Positions 27,856 to 36,265 of a stretch of DNA of 64,000 bases are shown here, in pieces (position 1 is the stretch's first letter; every line of letters starts with the position of its first letter). The stretch is taken from assembly GCA_016712865.1 (NCBI GenBank), contig JADJQH010000008.1, positions 744,001-808,000 on the forward strand, read 5' to 3'. The notes beneath the pieces are model-generated. The model made no database searches and was not told the DNA's origin. It was given only the letters and a program-made list of their open reading frames with translations. The stretch is from Dokdonella sp. Lineage in GTDB: Bacteria; Pseudomonadota; Gammaproteobacteria; Xanthomonadales; Rhodanobacteraceae. A program made the translations under genes and the position numbers.

Positions 27856-28720
27856 AGCCGAGCTTGCTCGGCTTGATGCGCGAAGTTGCAATGAGCGCAG
27901 CAAGCTGCGCTCTACCGGCAAGCACCGGTTCGCAGTGATCGTGTAGAACCGAGCTTGCTCGGCTTGATGCGCGAAGTTGCAATGAGCGCAGCAAGCTGCG
28001 TTCTACCGGCAAGCACCGGCCCGCAGGTAGTCGTGTAGAGCCGAGCTTGCTCGTCTGGGGCGGTCGCAAGCGCAGCAAGCTCCGCTCTACCGGCAAGCAC
28101 CGGTCCGCAGGTAATCGTGTAGAGCCGAGCTTGCTCGTCTGGGGCGGTCGCAAGCGCAGCAAGCTGCGCTCTACCGGCAAGCACCGGTTCGCAGTGATCG
28201 TGTAGAACCGAGCTTGCTCGGCTGTCGATGCGGGATTGCCGCAAGCGGAGCAAGCTCCGCTCTACGGGTAAACGTCGGAACGCGCGCGATGGTGTAGAGC
28301 CGAGCTTGCTCGGCTGTCGGTGCGGGATTGCCGCAAGCGGAGCAAGCTCCGCTCTACGGGTAAACGTCGGAACGCGCGCGATGGTGTAGAGCCGAGCTTG
28401 CTCGGCTTGATGCGCGAAGTTGCAATGAGCGCAGCAAGCTGCGCTCTACGAGGGATGGGAATTGTCGGCGCTGGTCACAGGCTGGGGCAGTCGCAAGCGC
28501 AGCAAGCTACGCTCTACCGGCAAGCACCGGTTCGCAGTGATTGTGTAGAGCCGAGCTTGCTCGGCTGGGGCGGTCGCAAGCGGAGCAAGCTGCGCTCTAC
28601 CGGCAAGCACCGGTCCGCAGGTAATCGTGTAGAGCCGAGCTTGCTCGGCTTGATGCGCGGGTTTGTGTAGAGCCGAGCTTGCTCGGCTGGGGCAGTCGCA
28701 AGCGCAGCAAGCTGCGCTCT
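27852..28720. repeat. Array of about ten palindromic repeats
   Basis: About ten copies of GTAGAGCCGAGCTTGCTCGG (starts near 27852, 27942, 28034, 28119, 28202, 28293, 28385, 28544, 28629 and 28667) alternate with complementary arms of the type GCGCAGCAAGCTGCGCTCTA. Units are about 75-160 bp, and linkers such as CCGGCAAGCACCGGTTCGCA recur. It fills the whole gap between two convergent genes. Isolated relatives occur at 58557-58698 and 63095-63157. The short linkers are themselves repeated, so this is not a CRISPR array. Confidence 0.85.
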
Positions 28721-28746
28721 CCGAGGGATGGGAATTGTCGGGATGA

Positions 28747-30381
28747 TCACAGCGATTTCAAATACTCCAGCAAATCGCGTTTGCTGTCTGCGTCGAGACC
28801 GGTGCCGTAGGTGTGGCCCGAGTTGGAATTGCCGGGCAGCGAGACATCGAAGGCGCTGGAGCCGGTCGCCGCAGGGGATGCGGCCAGTCCGACCGTCGCT
28901 GGATCAAACTCGCGGTTGCCCACGGCAAATGCGGTGACACGCTCGCCCGGAGTCTTCAGCAGTTCGGCCAGGCTCGGTACCGATCCGTTGTGCAGGTAAG
29001 GCGCTGAGGCCCAGATGCCGCTCAAGGGGCGTGCCTTGTAGCCGCGCGTGGGTTGATCGGCTGGTGTTTTCAGCACGCGATGGAAGCTTCCCAGCGCATC
29101 GCGCACGCTGGCCAGCGGATGTCCCAGTGCGGCACCCACCGCAGCATGGATCACCAGATCGGAGGTTTGTGCTTCGGCCGACAGTTCGGGTCCGAACAGC
29201 ACGCCAACCTTCTTGCCTTGGAAACGACCGCTTGCGGATTTGCTGGCAAGGAAGTTGTCGGCCATGCGTGGATCGGTACCGATCTCATCGACCGGAGTGA
29301 TCACGGCCTTCAACTCGCGCTTGGGATCGTTGCGGTCACTGAGGGTGTGACAGGAGACGCAGACCTCGGCGTAGATGCGTTCGCCGCGCTGCACGCGTTG
29401 CAGGTCCAATGCACCGAGGATTGCTTCGGGCCATTGCGGCGACTTCAGCGCGTAGAGGTCATCCTCGATCTGGTCCAGATGCGTGAATTCGACCGACGAG
29501 GCATAGCCATCCACGCCTGCGCGTTTTGCAATATCGAGAGAGCCGTACACCGCGAGCGCGGTGGTGATGTTTTGCAGCAAGGGTCCCGGACCGGCATTGG
29601 GTGCCGAGCCGTTCCACTGCACCACATCCAGATGCGGCGCATCCCACAGCACCGGGAAGCTCACCGGCGCATCCGGCGCCCTGCGGTTTTGGGCAAGTCC
29701 GAGAAAGTCCACGGCCACCGCATTGAAGATCTGGCCAAAGGCATCCAGGCGGCCATGGCCGTAGGCCACATCGGTTCGGTTCATGCTGTGGCGCGCGGTC
29801 AATGATTCGATCAATGCGCCGAGTTGTTTCTGCAGCGCAGGCCGGTCGCCGGGCGCCGCTCCCAACGCATCGGCGAAGCCGCCAAAGGAATCGGACTGCA
29901 CGGCCTTGAGGCTTGCCATCAGATCGGATTCGAACGCGTTGAAGTCGATGACGCCCTGTCCGCCATCCAGGCGCATGCGCTTGCCTTGATAGCGCACCTC
30001 CCCGGTATGGCAGGCCGCACAGCCGAGGCCAGTCCAGGCCTGGCCGTCACCATCCTGCGTTTGGGTGAAGCCCACCGGGAAACTTTGCGGATTGGCTGCC
30101 GAAGGCAATTCGGTCAGAAAGCCCAGCGCATCCATATGCGCATCGCTCATGAATGGCTGGCCCTTCCATTGCAGGTGTTCCAGCCAGGCGGTGGGCACCA
30201 GGTGCGAGCCGAAGGATCCGAACCAGGCACGCTGCTGGACCTCGCGGCTCCAGCCCTGCTCAAGATTGACGATGTTTGCGTCCTTTGCCGCAGGATCCGG
30301 ATTCTCCGGCGTAGGCGGCTTGTTGCAGGCGGCCAGCGCAAGCGCGCAGGGAATCAGGAACAAGCGTTTCATGGCGTGCAT
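28747..30381 (-). CDS. Di-heme cytochrome c lipoprotein (peroxidase/RoxA-like family)
   Basis: A 544-residue exported lipoprotein (lipobox ALAACN near residue 19) with two heme sites, CAACH (121-125) and CVSCH (341-345). It shares with the 774-residue protein upstream the phrases around the first heme, the WDAPHLDVVQWNGS segment (compare WNIWKFDWVQYNGS) and the end motif LSGIWASAPYLHNGSVPSL. The two are therefore paralogues of one di-heme oxidoreductase family. ATGs at 30381 and 30372 are both possible. It is convergent with the patatin gene and divergent from the GGDEF gene. Confidence 0.75.
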   Translation of the reverse strand: MHAMKRLFLIPCALALAACNKPPTPENPDPAAKDANIVNLEQGWSREVQQRAWFGSFGSHLVPTAWLEHLQWKGQPFMSDAHMDALGFLTELPSAANPQSFPVGFTQTQDGDGQAWTGLGCAACHTGEVRYQGKRMRLDGGQGVIDFNAFESDLMASLKAVQSDSFGGFADALGAAPGDRPALQKQLGALIESLTARHSMNRTDVAYGHGRLDAFGQIFNAVAVDFLGLAQNRRAPDAPVSFPVLWDAPHLDVVQWNGSAPNAGPGPLLQNITTALAVYGSLDIAKRAGVDGYASSVEFTHLDQIEDDLYALKSPQWPEAILGALDLQRVQRGERIYAEVCVSCHTLSDRNDPKRELKAVITPVDEIGTDPRMADNFLASKSASGRFQGKKVGVLFGPELSAEAQTSDLVIHAAVGAALGHPLASVRDALGSFHRVLKTPADQPTRGYKARPLSGIWASAPYLHNGSVPSLAELLKTPGERVTAFAVGNREFDPATVGLAASPAATGSSAFDVSLPGNSNSGHTYGTGLDADSKRDLLEYLKSL

Positions 30382-30446
30382 CTGCTGGACTCCCCGGCCT
30401 TCGTCAGGCTGTTATTCTAGCGATTGGCGATGCCGGGGAGGCTCGT

Positions 30447-32247
30447 TTGGATTCCATGCTTAAGGAAGGTCTGAACAAGTATTGTCGCGAGCAAGCTCGC
30501 TCCCACCATTGCTTGATTTTGTGGGAGCGAGCTTGCTCGCGACGAATGAGGTCCGTACTTGTTCAGAGTTTCCTTAAGTGCAGTCTGCAAACGGTGCTGG
30601 TGTTCCTCTTGCTTGGCGTTGCCACTGGGGCAGTGGCACAGGAGCCGGCTGTTGTCATTGATGCGGGCTCCTCCTACACCCGCATCGTCCCTGTCGTTTC
30701 GGTGCTGGAAGATCCCACGGGCTCACTCGGGTTCGAGCAAGTCCGCAGCTCCACGGCGTTCAAGCCGGCGCCGGAGATCGGCACCAACTTCGGCTTCAGC
30801 CAATCGGCATGGTGGGTGCGTTTCTCGCTGAGCAACCCGGGCGATGATGACCGCCACTTCGTGTTGCGCGAAGACTATCCGCTGATCGATCACCTGGAGT
30901 TCTGGGCATCGGCTCACGACGGCCAATGGCACGAGATCGCGACGGGGGATCGCACGGCATTCTCCACGCGCGAATTCGTGCATCGCGACTTCCTGTTTGA
31001 TCTCGAAGTCCCAGCCGGTGAGCAGCGCACTTTTTTACCTGCGCGCAGCCTCGGCCGGACCGGTTGACCTCAACCTGGCCATCTACGGACCCCACGCGCT
31101 GGTGGCTTCGGTGAGCGGCGAGCAACTGGCCTACGGCGCCTACTACGGCGGCTTCATCGTGCTGGTGCTGTACAACTTCTTCATCTTCCTGATCGTGCGT
31201 GATCGTGCATTCGTGTTCTATCTGCTGTACGCGGCCAGTTACGGCCTGTACTTCGCCATCCACAATGGGCTTGCCTTCCAGTTCCTGTGGCCGGACAGCC
31301 CGGCCTGGGGCAACCAGGCCCTGCTGGTGATGCTGTCGCTGTCGCTGGTTTTCGGCATGCAGTTCACCCGCACCTTTCTCGATACCGCGGCATTCGCGCC
31401 GCGACTGGATGCGTTCGCAAGAATCACGCAGTGGCTTGCCGTGCTCGGCCTGCTGGCATCGTTCATTGCTCCCTATGCGCTCATCATCCTGCCGGTGGCG
31501 ATACTCACCGTCATCGTCACCACCCTGATCATCGTGCTTGGCAGCATTGGTCTCATCAAGGGCTATCGGCCGGCGCGTTTCTTCATGATTGCCTGGGGCA
31601 TGCTGCTGACCGGCGTGATGATCTACATGCTCAAGGTGTTTGGCGTGTTGCCACACAACACCTTCACCCAGAATGCATTCCAGGCCGGATCCCTGCTGGA
31701 AATGGTCCTTCTGTCACTGGCCCTGGCCAGTCGCGTGCGCGAACTGCAACGCCAGAGTCGCACCGACACCCTGACCCGCATCCCGAATCGACGAGCCTTC
31801 GACGAGTTGGCTGCCATCGAGTTCGATCGCGCGCGTCGCGGTGGTGTCATGGCCCTGCTGGTCATCGACATCGATCACTTCAAACGCTTCAACGACGAGT
31901 ATGGCCACGCGCGCGGCGATGAAGTGCTGAAGCAGGTCGCCGAAAAGCTTGTCAACGGCGTGCGCCAGGGCGATCACGTTTGCCGCTTCGGAGGCGAGGA
32001 ATTCGCCCTTGTCCTGCCTGCAAGCAACGGCGAGGAAGCCGAACGGGTGGCCGGCTCGCTGCGCAAACTGGTACAGGAAACCAGCAGCGCGGATGCGCCC
32101 ATCACCATCAGCGTCGGCGTGGCCAGCACCCGTGACGGATCATTTGTTTCGGTGGATGATTTGTTCCGTGCCGCCGACAGCGCGCTCTATCGCGCCAAGC
32201 ACGAAGGCCGCAATCGGGTCGTACGCTACGCACCGGATATCACCTGA
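30447..32247 (+). pseudogene. Membrane diguanylate cyclase (7TM-DISM plus GGDEF) with a MITE insertion and a frameshift
   Basis: The intact gene would encode an exported 7TMR-DISM extracellular domain, seven membrane helices (about 31120-31720) and a C-terminal GGDEF domain. The catalytic site is GGEEF, with an RQGD inhibitory site five residues before it, so the enzyme end looks active and feedback-regulated. Two lesions are visible. First, a 110-bp mobile element sits in frame at 30464-30573. Second, a run of six T at 31031-31036 shifts the frame: one T fewer would join VPAGEQRTF to YLRAASAGP. The first part ends at 31067. The TTG at 30447 has GGAGG five bases upstream; the ATG at 30456 is the alternative. 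A homopolymer sequencing error cannot be excluded. Confidence 0.85.
30464..30573. mobile_element. 110-bp MITE family, copy 2 (inserted in GGDEF gene, TTAA duplicated)
   Basis: The inverse orientation of the family seen at 8277 and 62974. It is flanked by TTAA at 30460-30463 and 30574-30577, which looks like a target-site duplication. Element plus one TTAA is 114 bases, exactly 38 codons. Deleting it leaves ATGCTTAAGTGCAGTCTG, which starts a normal signal peptide. Confidence 0.9.
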
Positions 32248-32427
32248 CGACGCAGATTCCGTGTATCGCTCCAGGCGAGGCACTGATCGACCAAGGTGTT
32301 GTCCTGGACGCCATCGCGTCGCCTATCAGCAGCCGATGCGTTCCGAGTTCGTTCCAGATTCCCAGCAAGATCAAGCCGAGGCAGAGCAAGTCGGGCTTAC
32401 CTAGCTCAATTGGACGGGTTCATCAAG

Positions 32428-33111
32428 TTACACCTCGTCCTCAAGGCTCTGCCCATGCTCGCGCAGCCAATCACGGGCGCGATCCATCGCGGGCAGCTGC
32501 GCGCTCACGACGTTCCAGAAGCGCGGCGTATGGTTGGCTTCGATCAGATGCGCCAGTTCGTGCACGATCACGTAGTCGATAGCGAACATGGGGGCTTTGA
32601 TCAGTCGCCAATTGAAGTTGAGATTGTTGCCTGGGGTGCAGGATCCCCAACGAAAACGACTGTCGGTGATCTTGGCCTGTTCGTAGCTGACACCAAGGTT
32701 CTTTGCGTGCAGCTTCACGCGAGGCAGGATCTTCTCCTTCGCACGCGCCATGTACCACTCGCGCAGTACCCGCTTGCGTTCGCTGGCGCGTGAGCGCGGA
32801 ATCATGAACTTTCCGGTAAAACGGACGCTACCGTCCGAGACGTCGACCAGCTCGATGCGATAGGTGCGGCCCAGATACAAAGTCGACTCGCCGTTCACCA
32901 GCTCCTTGCCGGGGGCGTGTGGCGATGGCTGGTATTTCTGCACGTCGCCCAGCTTCTCGAACAGCCACTGCCGCTTGCTGTCTACCAGTTGCCGCAACTT
33001 CGCCTCGGGCACGCCCACTGGCGCGTGCACCACCACGGCGCGGTCGCGCTCCACGGTGATGGTGACGTTCTTGCGCCTGCTCGAGCGGCGAATTTCGTAG
33101 CTCAGCACCAT
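32428..33111 (-). CDS. YgjP-like M48-type metallopeptidase
   Basis: A 227-residue protein of the YgjP/DUF45 group of zincin metallopeptidases. The N-terminal beta-rich part precedes a zincin core with HELAH (184-188) and a third ligand region HTPRFWNVV. RWGSCTPGNNLNFNWRL is the typical YgjP phrase. Proteins of this family are frequently encoded next to type I restriction genes, but their substrate is not established. It starts four bases after the hsdR stop and is the last gene of the restriction operon. Confidence 0.88.
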   Translation of the reverse strand: MVLSYEIRRSSRRKNVTITVERDRAVVVHAPVGVPEAKLRQLVDSKRQWLFEKLGDVQKYQPSPHAPGKELVNGESTLYLGRTYRIELVDVSDGSVRFTGKFMIPRSRASERKRVLREWYMARAKEKILPRVKLHAKNLGVSYEQAKITDSRFRWGSCTPGNNLNFNWRLIKAPMFAIDYVIVHELAHLIEANHTPRFWNVVSAQLPAMDRARDWLREHGQSLEDEV

Positions 33112-33115
33112 GGCA

Positions 33116-36100
33116 TCACGCAGCGTGCAGAATCGTGTCGTTCTTCGCTTCGGCCAGTTCCATTACCCGGCTGATGATGGCCTCGCGCTTGCTGATGAGG
33201 CTTGGCACCTTCGCGAACTGCGGCGAAACCACAATTTGCTGCAATTCGGCCTTCAGCTTGTTGCGTGCCGGAACGCTTTCCCAGAACCCGGTCAACTTCA
33301 GCTCGCGCTCCACTGCGTTGTAGATCTGCTGGGTCAGGTCCACCAGTACGGCGATGCGCCCATCGGGTTTGCCGACGTAATCAGGGTGCTGCTCCATCAC
33401 ACTGCCGAGCTCAGCCTGGAACAGGCGAAAGAACGGCATCTGCTTCTTGCGGTGCAGCCCGTAGGTCGGCTCGCTGCCGGCATTCTTGATGCGTTGGCGC
33501 AGTTTTTCCAGTTCCTCGTAGATCTTCTGCCAGTTGTCCTTGAACTCGGCGAAGATCGCTGCCAATGCGTCGGCGAATGAAGCCTGCAGGTCCGGGTCGT
33601 CATCTAGCTCGATGTCGATGTGATGGCGGATGGCGTGCTCCACCTCGGCGGCCTTGGTTTTGTTGCGCTTGTGTTGTTTGACGTCTTTCTCGAAATCCTC
33701 GTCGAGGATGGAGATGGGTGCGACCTTGGTGTCGATGCCCTTGGAGACCAGGTGCGCATCGGCAATCGCGCGCAGCTTGGGCGGAATGCCCTGCATGCTC
33801 AGGCGTGCATCGCGGAAGTGCTTGCCGGCGAGGATGTTGATCTCGGTCAGCTTCTGGTAGTCCGGCATGTACGTGAGCACTTCCTTGGCCGGGTACAGCG
33901 TGTTCAGCGCGCGGGTGAACTTCTTGAACGCCAGCATGAACGCAAAACGGATGTCCTCGTCGTAGAACACATCGAAGCAGGCATCGTGGTCGGTCAGGTC
34001 GGTCAGGCCATGCTGTTTCAGCAGTGCCATGATCTCCGCGTGTGCGGCCTGCAATTCGCGCAGCTCTCGTTCCGGGAAACTCAGGCAGCCGGTGATTTCC
34101 TTCTGTTCGCGCTCGTCGTAGTTGTCCAAGGCCTTTTTCAGGTGATGCCCCACGCCGACGTAGTCGACGATGAAGCCCTTGTCCTTGGCTGTGCCGCCCA
34201 CGCGGTTCACGCGAGCGATGGTCTGCAGCAGGTTGTGCGCCACCACCACCTTGTCCAGGTACATCACCTGTTCCACCGGCGCATCGAAACCGGTCAGAAG
34301 CATGTTGTTGACGATCAGGATGCCCAGCTTGCCGTCCACGCCTTCATCCGTCGCGCCGAAGCCCAGCTTGAAGCGCTTGATGCTGGTCTCGTGGCGGCAA
34401 CTGTCACCAAATGCCTTCAAGTGTGGCAGGTCGTTGTGGCCGGTGGAGATGATCACGTCGGTCTCGATGGCCTTGAGCGTGACGATGTCCAGTCCGTTCG
34501 GGTTGCTGGCCTCAATTTTCGTCACGGCTGCGGCCAGGGCCGCATCGATGTGCTGCTTGTAGCGCACTGCCGCCTCGCGCGAGGTGGCCACCACCTGCGC
34601 CTTGAATCCGTTGGGGAATACGTGCATGAGGAAGTGCTCCACCATGTCGGCGGCCTTGGCCGCAATGGTGGGATCGGCTTCCAGATAGGCCTGGCGCGAG
34701 CCGTAGCCGAGAATTTCTAGCCGCTCTTCCAGCTTGTATTCGCTGAACACGTCCTGGAATGCCGCATCCATCGCCTTGCCGTCGTCCACATCGGCGTTGT
34801 GGGTGCGACCTTCGTAGACGATTTCCAGGGTCACGCCATCTTCGATGGACTGGCGCATGGTGTACTTGTCGATGTAATCGCCGAACACGCGCTCGGTCTT
34901 GTCGATGGGCGTGCCGGTGTAGCCGATACGCGCCGCGTTGGGGATAGCGCGGTCCAGATTCGCGCCCAGCAGCTGGTATTGCGAGCGATGCGCCTCGTCA
35001 GTCAGTACCAGGATGTGCGGGCTGGTATTGAGCTCGGGGAAGCTGGCTTCCAGATCGGCCTCGCGAAACTTGTGGATCATCGCCATCACCAGGTCCGATG
35101 ACGTTGAGGCCAGCAGTTCCTTCAGCTTCTTGATGCTGTCGGCCACCTTCACCGTGAAGCCGATCGCCTGGCTGGTTTCGGTGAGCTGGGTTTCCAACTG
35201 GGTGCGGTCGGTGACGAACACCACCTTCCAGTGCGCCAACTGGGCGTGGCGGTACAGTTCGCGCACCATGAACATCATGGTCAGCGATTTGCCCGATCCT
35301 TGGGTGTGCCAGATGATGCCGCTGCGCTGGCGCGCAGTCTTGCCCTCCAGCAAGCGCTTGACCGCCAGCTTCACCGCACGGAACTGCTGGTAGCGGCCGA
35401 CGATCTTGATGGTCTGGCCGCTGTCATTGGTCGAGAACAATGTGAAGGTGCGGATCAGGTCCAGCAGGTTCTGCCGGTCCAACATGCCCGCCACCAGCCG
35501 TTGCTGATCGTTGGGGGCGCCGCTGCCGTGGTCCAGGTCCTCCACGCTGCGCGGATACGGGTCGGCCCAGCGGTAGAAGTACTTTTCTGTGTGGGTGGAA
35601 ATGGTGCCGAACTTGGCCTGCTGGCGGCAGGTGGCGATAACGATCTGGTTGTACCAGAACAGCTGCGCATGGCCTTCGCCCCTGGCGCCGCGCTGCTCGC
35701 TGTAGCGCAGCATCTGGTCGATGGCGCTGGCCAGCGCATCGTTGACTTTGGGCGATTTGCATTCCACCAGCCCCACGGGCAGGCCGTTCAGGAACAGCAC
35801 GATGTCAGGCAGGATGTGGTGTTCGGTGCCCGGCACGCGCAGCTTGAACTGGCACACAGCGGTGAAGTCGTTGTTGACCGGGTTGCCGAAGTCGATGAAG
35901 CGCACTGTCGGGCTGTTCTCGCCAGTTTCCCGGTTTTCGTCCACGCTGGTGCCTTCCAGCAGCAGGTGCAGCAGGTGCTGGTTGTTCTTCATCAGATCAA
36001 AGCCGGGGAAGCTGGCAGTCAGCCGCTTCACCACCTCATCGATCTGGTCCTCCGCCAGCCACGGGTTGATCACCTTCAGCTGCGTGCGCAGGCGCGGCTC

Positions 36101-36265
36101 CAGCACCACTTCGGTGAAGCTGGCGCGGCCGGTGTCGCCGGGCTTTTGATCCTTTTCCAGGTCAAGGATGATCCAGCCCAGGCCCGCCAGCTGATCAAGG
36201 AAGGGTTTCTCCACATGGTTGCGTTCGTCGAGCTTGATGTGCGCTGGCGTGGGCTTGCTGCTCAT
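33116..36265 (-). CDS. hsdR: Type I restriction endonuclease subunit R
   Basis: A 1049-residue motor and nuclease subunit. The N-terminal nuclease has the PD...ExK pattern (PDIV at 153, VECKS at 168-171). The helicase has Walker A QGSGKS (322-327), DEAH at 423-426 and later SF2 motifs. The C-terminal part resembles the coiled region that contacts the methylase. Together with HsdM and HsdS it should cut unmethylated DNA far from its recognition site. The ATG overlaps the end of the DUF262 gene by four bases. Confidence 0.95.
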   Translation of the reverse strand: MSSKPTPAHIKLDERNHVEKPFLDQLAGLGWIILDLEKDQKPGDTGRASFTEVVLEPRLRTQLKVINPWLAEDQIDEVVKRLTASFPGFDLMKNNQHLLHLLLEGTSVDENRETGENSPTVRFIDFGNPVNNDFTAVCQFKLRVPGTEHHILPDIVLFLNGLPVGLVECKSPKVNDALASAIDQMLRYSEQRGARGEGHAQLFWYNQIVIATCRQQAKFGTISTHTEKYFYRWADPYPRSVEDLDHGSGAPNDQQRLVAGMLDRQNLLDLIRTFTLFSTNDSGQTIKIVGRYQQFRAVKLAVKRLLEGKTARQRSGIIWHTQGSGKSLTMMFMVRELYRHAQLAHWKVVFVTDRTQLETQLTETSQAIGFTVKVADSIKKLKELLASTSSDLVMAMIHKFREADLEASFPELNTSPHILVLTDEAHRSQYQLLGANLDRAIPNAARIGYTGTPIDKTERVFGDYIDKYTMRQSIEDGVTLEIVYEGRTHNADVDDGKAMDAAFQDVFSEYKLEERLEILGYGSRQAYLEADPTIAAKAADMVEHFLMHVFPNGFKAQVVATSREAAVRYKQHIDAALAAAVTKIEASNPNGLDIVTLKAIETDVIISTGHNDLPHLKAFGDSCRHETSIKRFKLGFGATDEGVDGKLGILIVNNMLLTGFDAPVEQVMYLDKVVVAHNLLQTIARVNRVGGTAKDKGFIVDYVGVGHHLKKALDNYDEREQKEITGCLSFPERELRELQAAHAEIMALLKQHGLTDLTDHDACFDVFYDEDIRFAFMLAFKKFTRALNTLYPAKEVLTYMPDYQKLTEINILAGKHFRDARLSMQGIPPKLRAIADAHLVSKGIDTKVAPISILDEDFEKDVKQHKRNKTKAAEVEHAIRHHIDIELDDDPDLQASFADALAAIFAEFKDNWQKIYEELEKLRQRIKNAGSEPTYGLHRKKQMPFFRLFQAELGSVMEQHPDYVGKPDGRIAVLVDLTQQIYNAVERELKLTGFWESVPARNKLKAELQQIVVSPQFAKVPSLISKREAIISRVMELAEAKNDTILHAA

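Noticed and set aside
27852..28720. A possible CRISPR array
   Set aside because: The repeats are long palindromes and the segments between them are themselves repeated, unlike unique spacers. No cas genes are near.
31031..31036. Programmed frameshifting in the GGDEF gene
   Set aside because: A six-T tract alone is not a recognised signal, and there is no clear stimulatory hairpin; error or mutation is simpler.
32370..32425. A tRNA-like stretch with TAGCTCAATTGG
   Set aside because: It has a D-arm-like string but no acceptor or T-arm; no tRNA cloverleaf can be formed.
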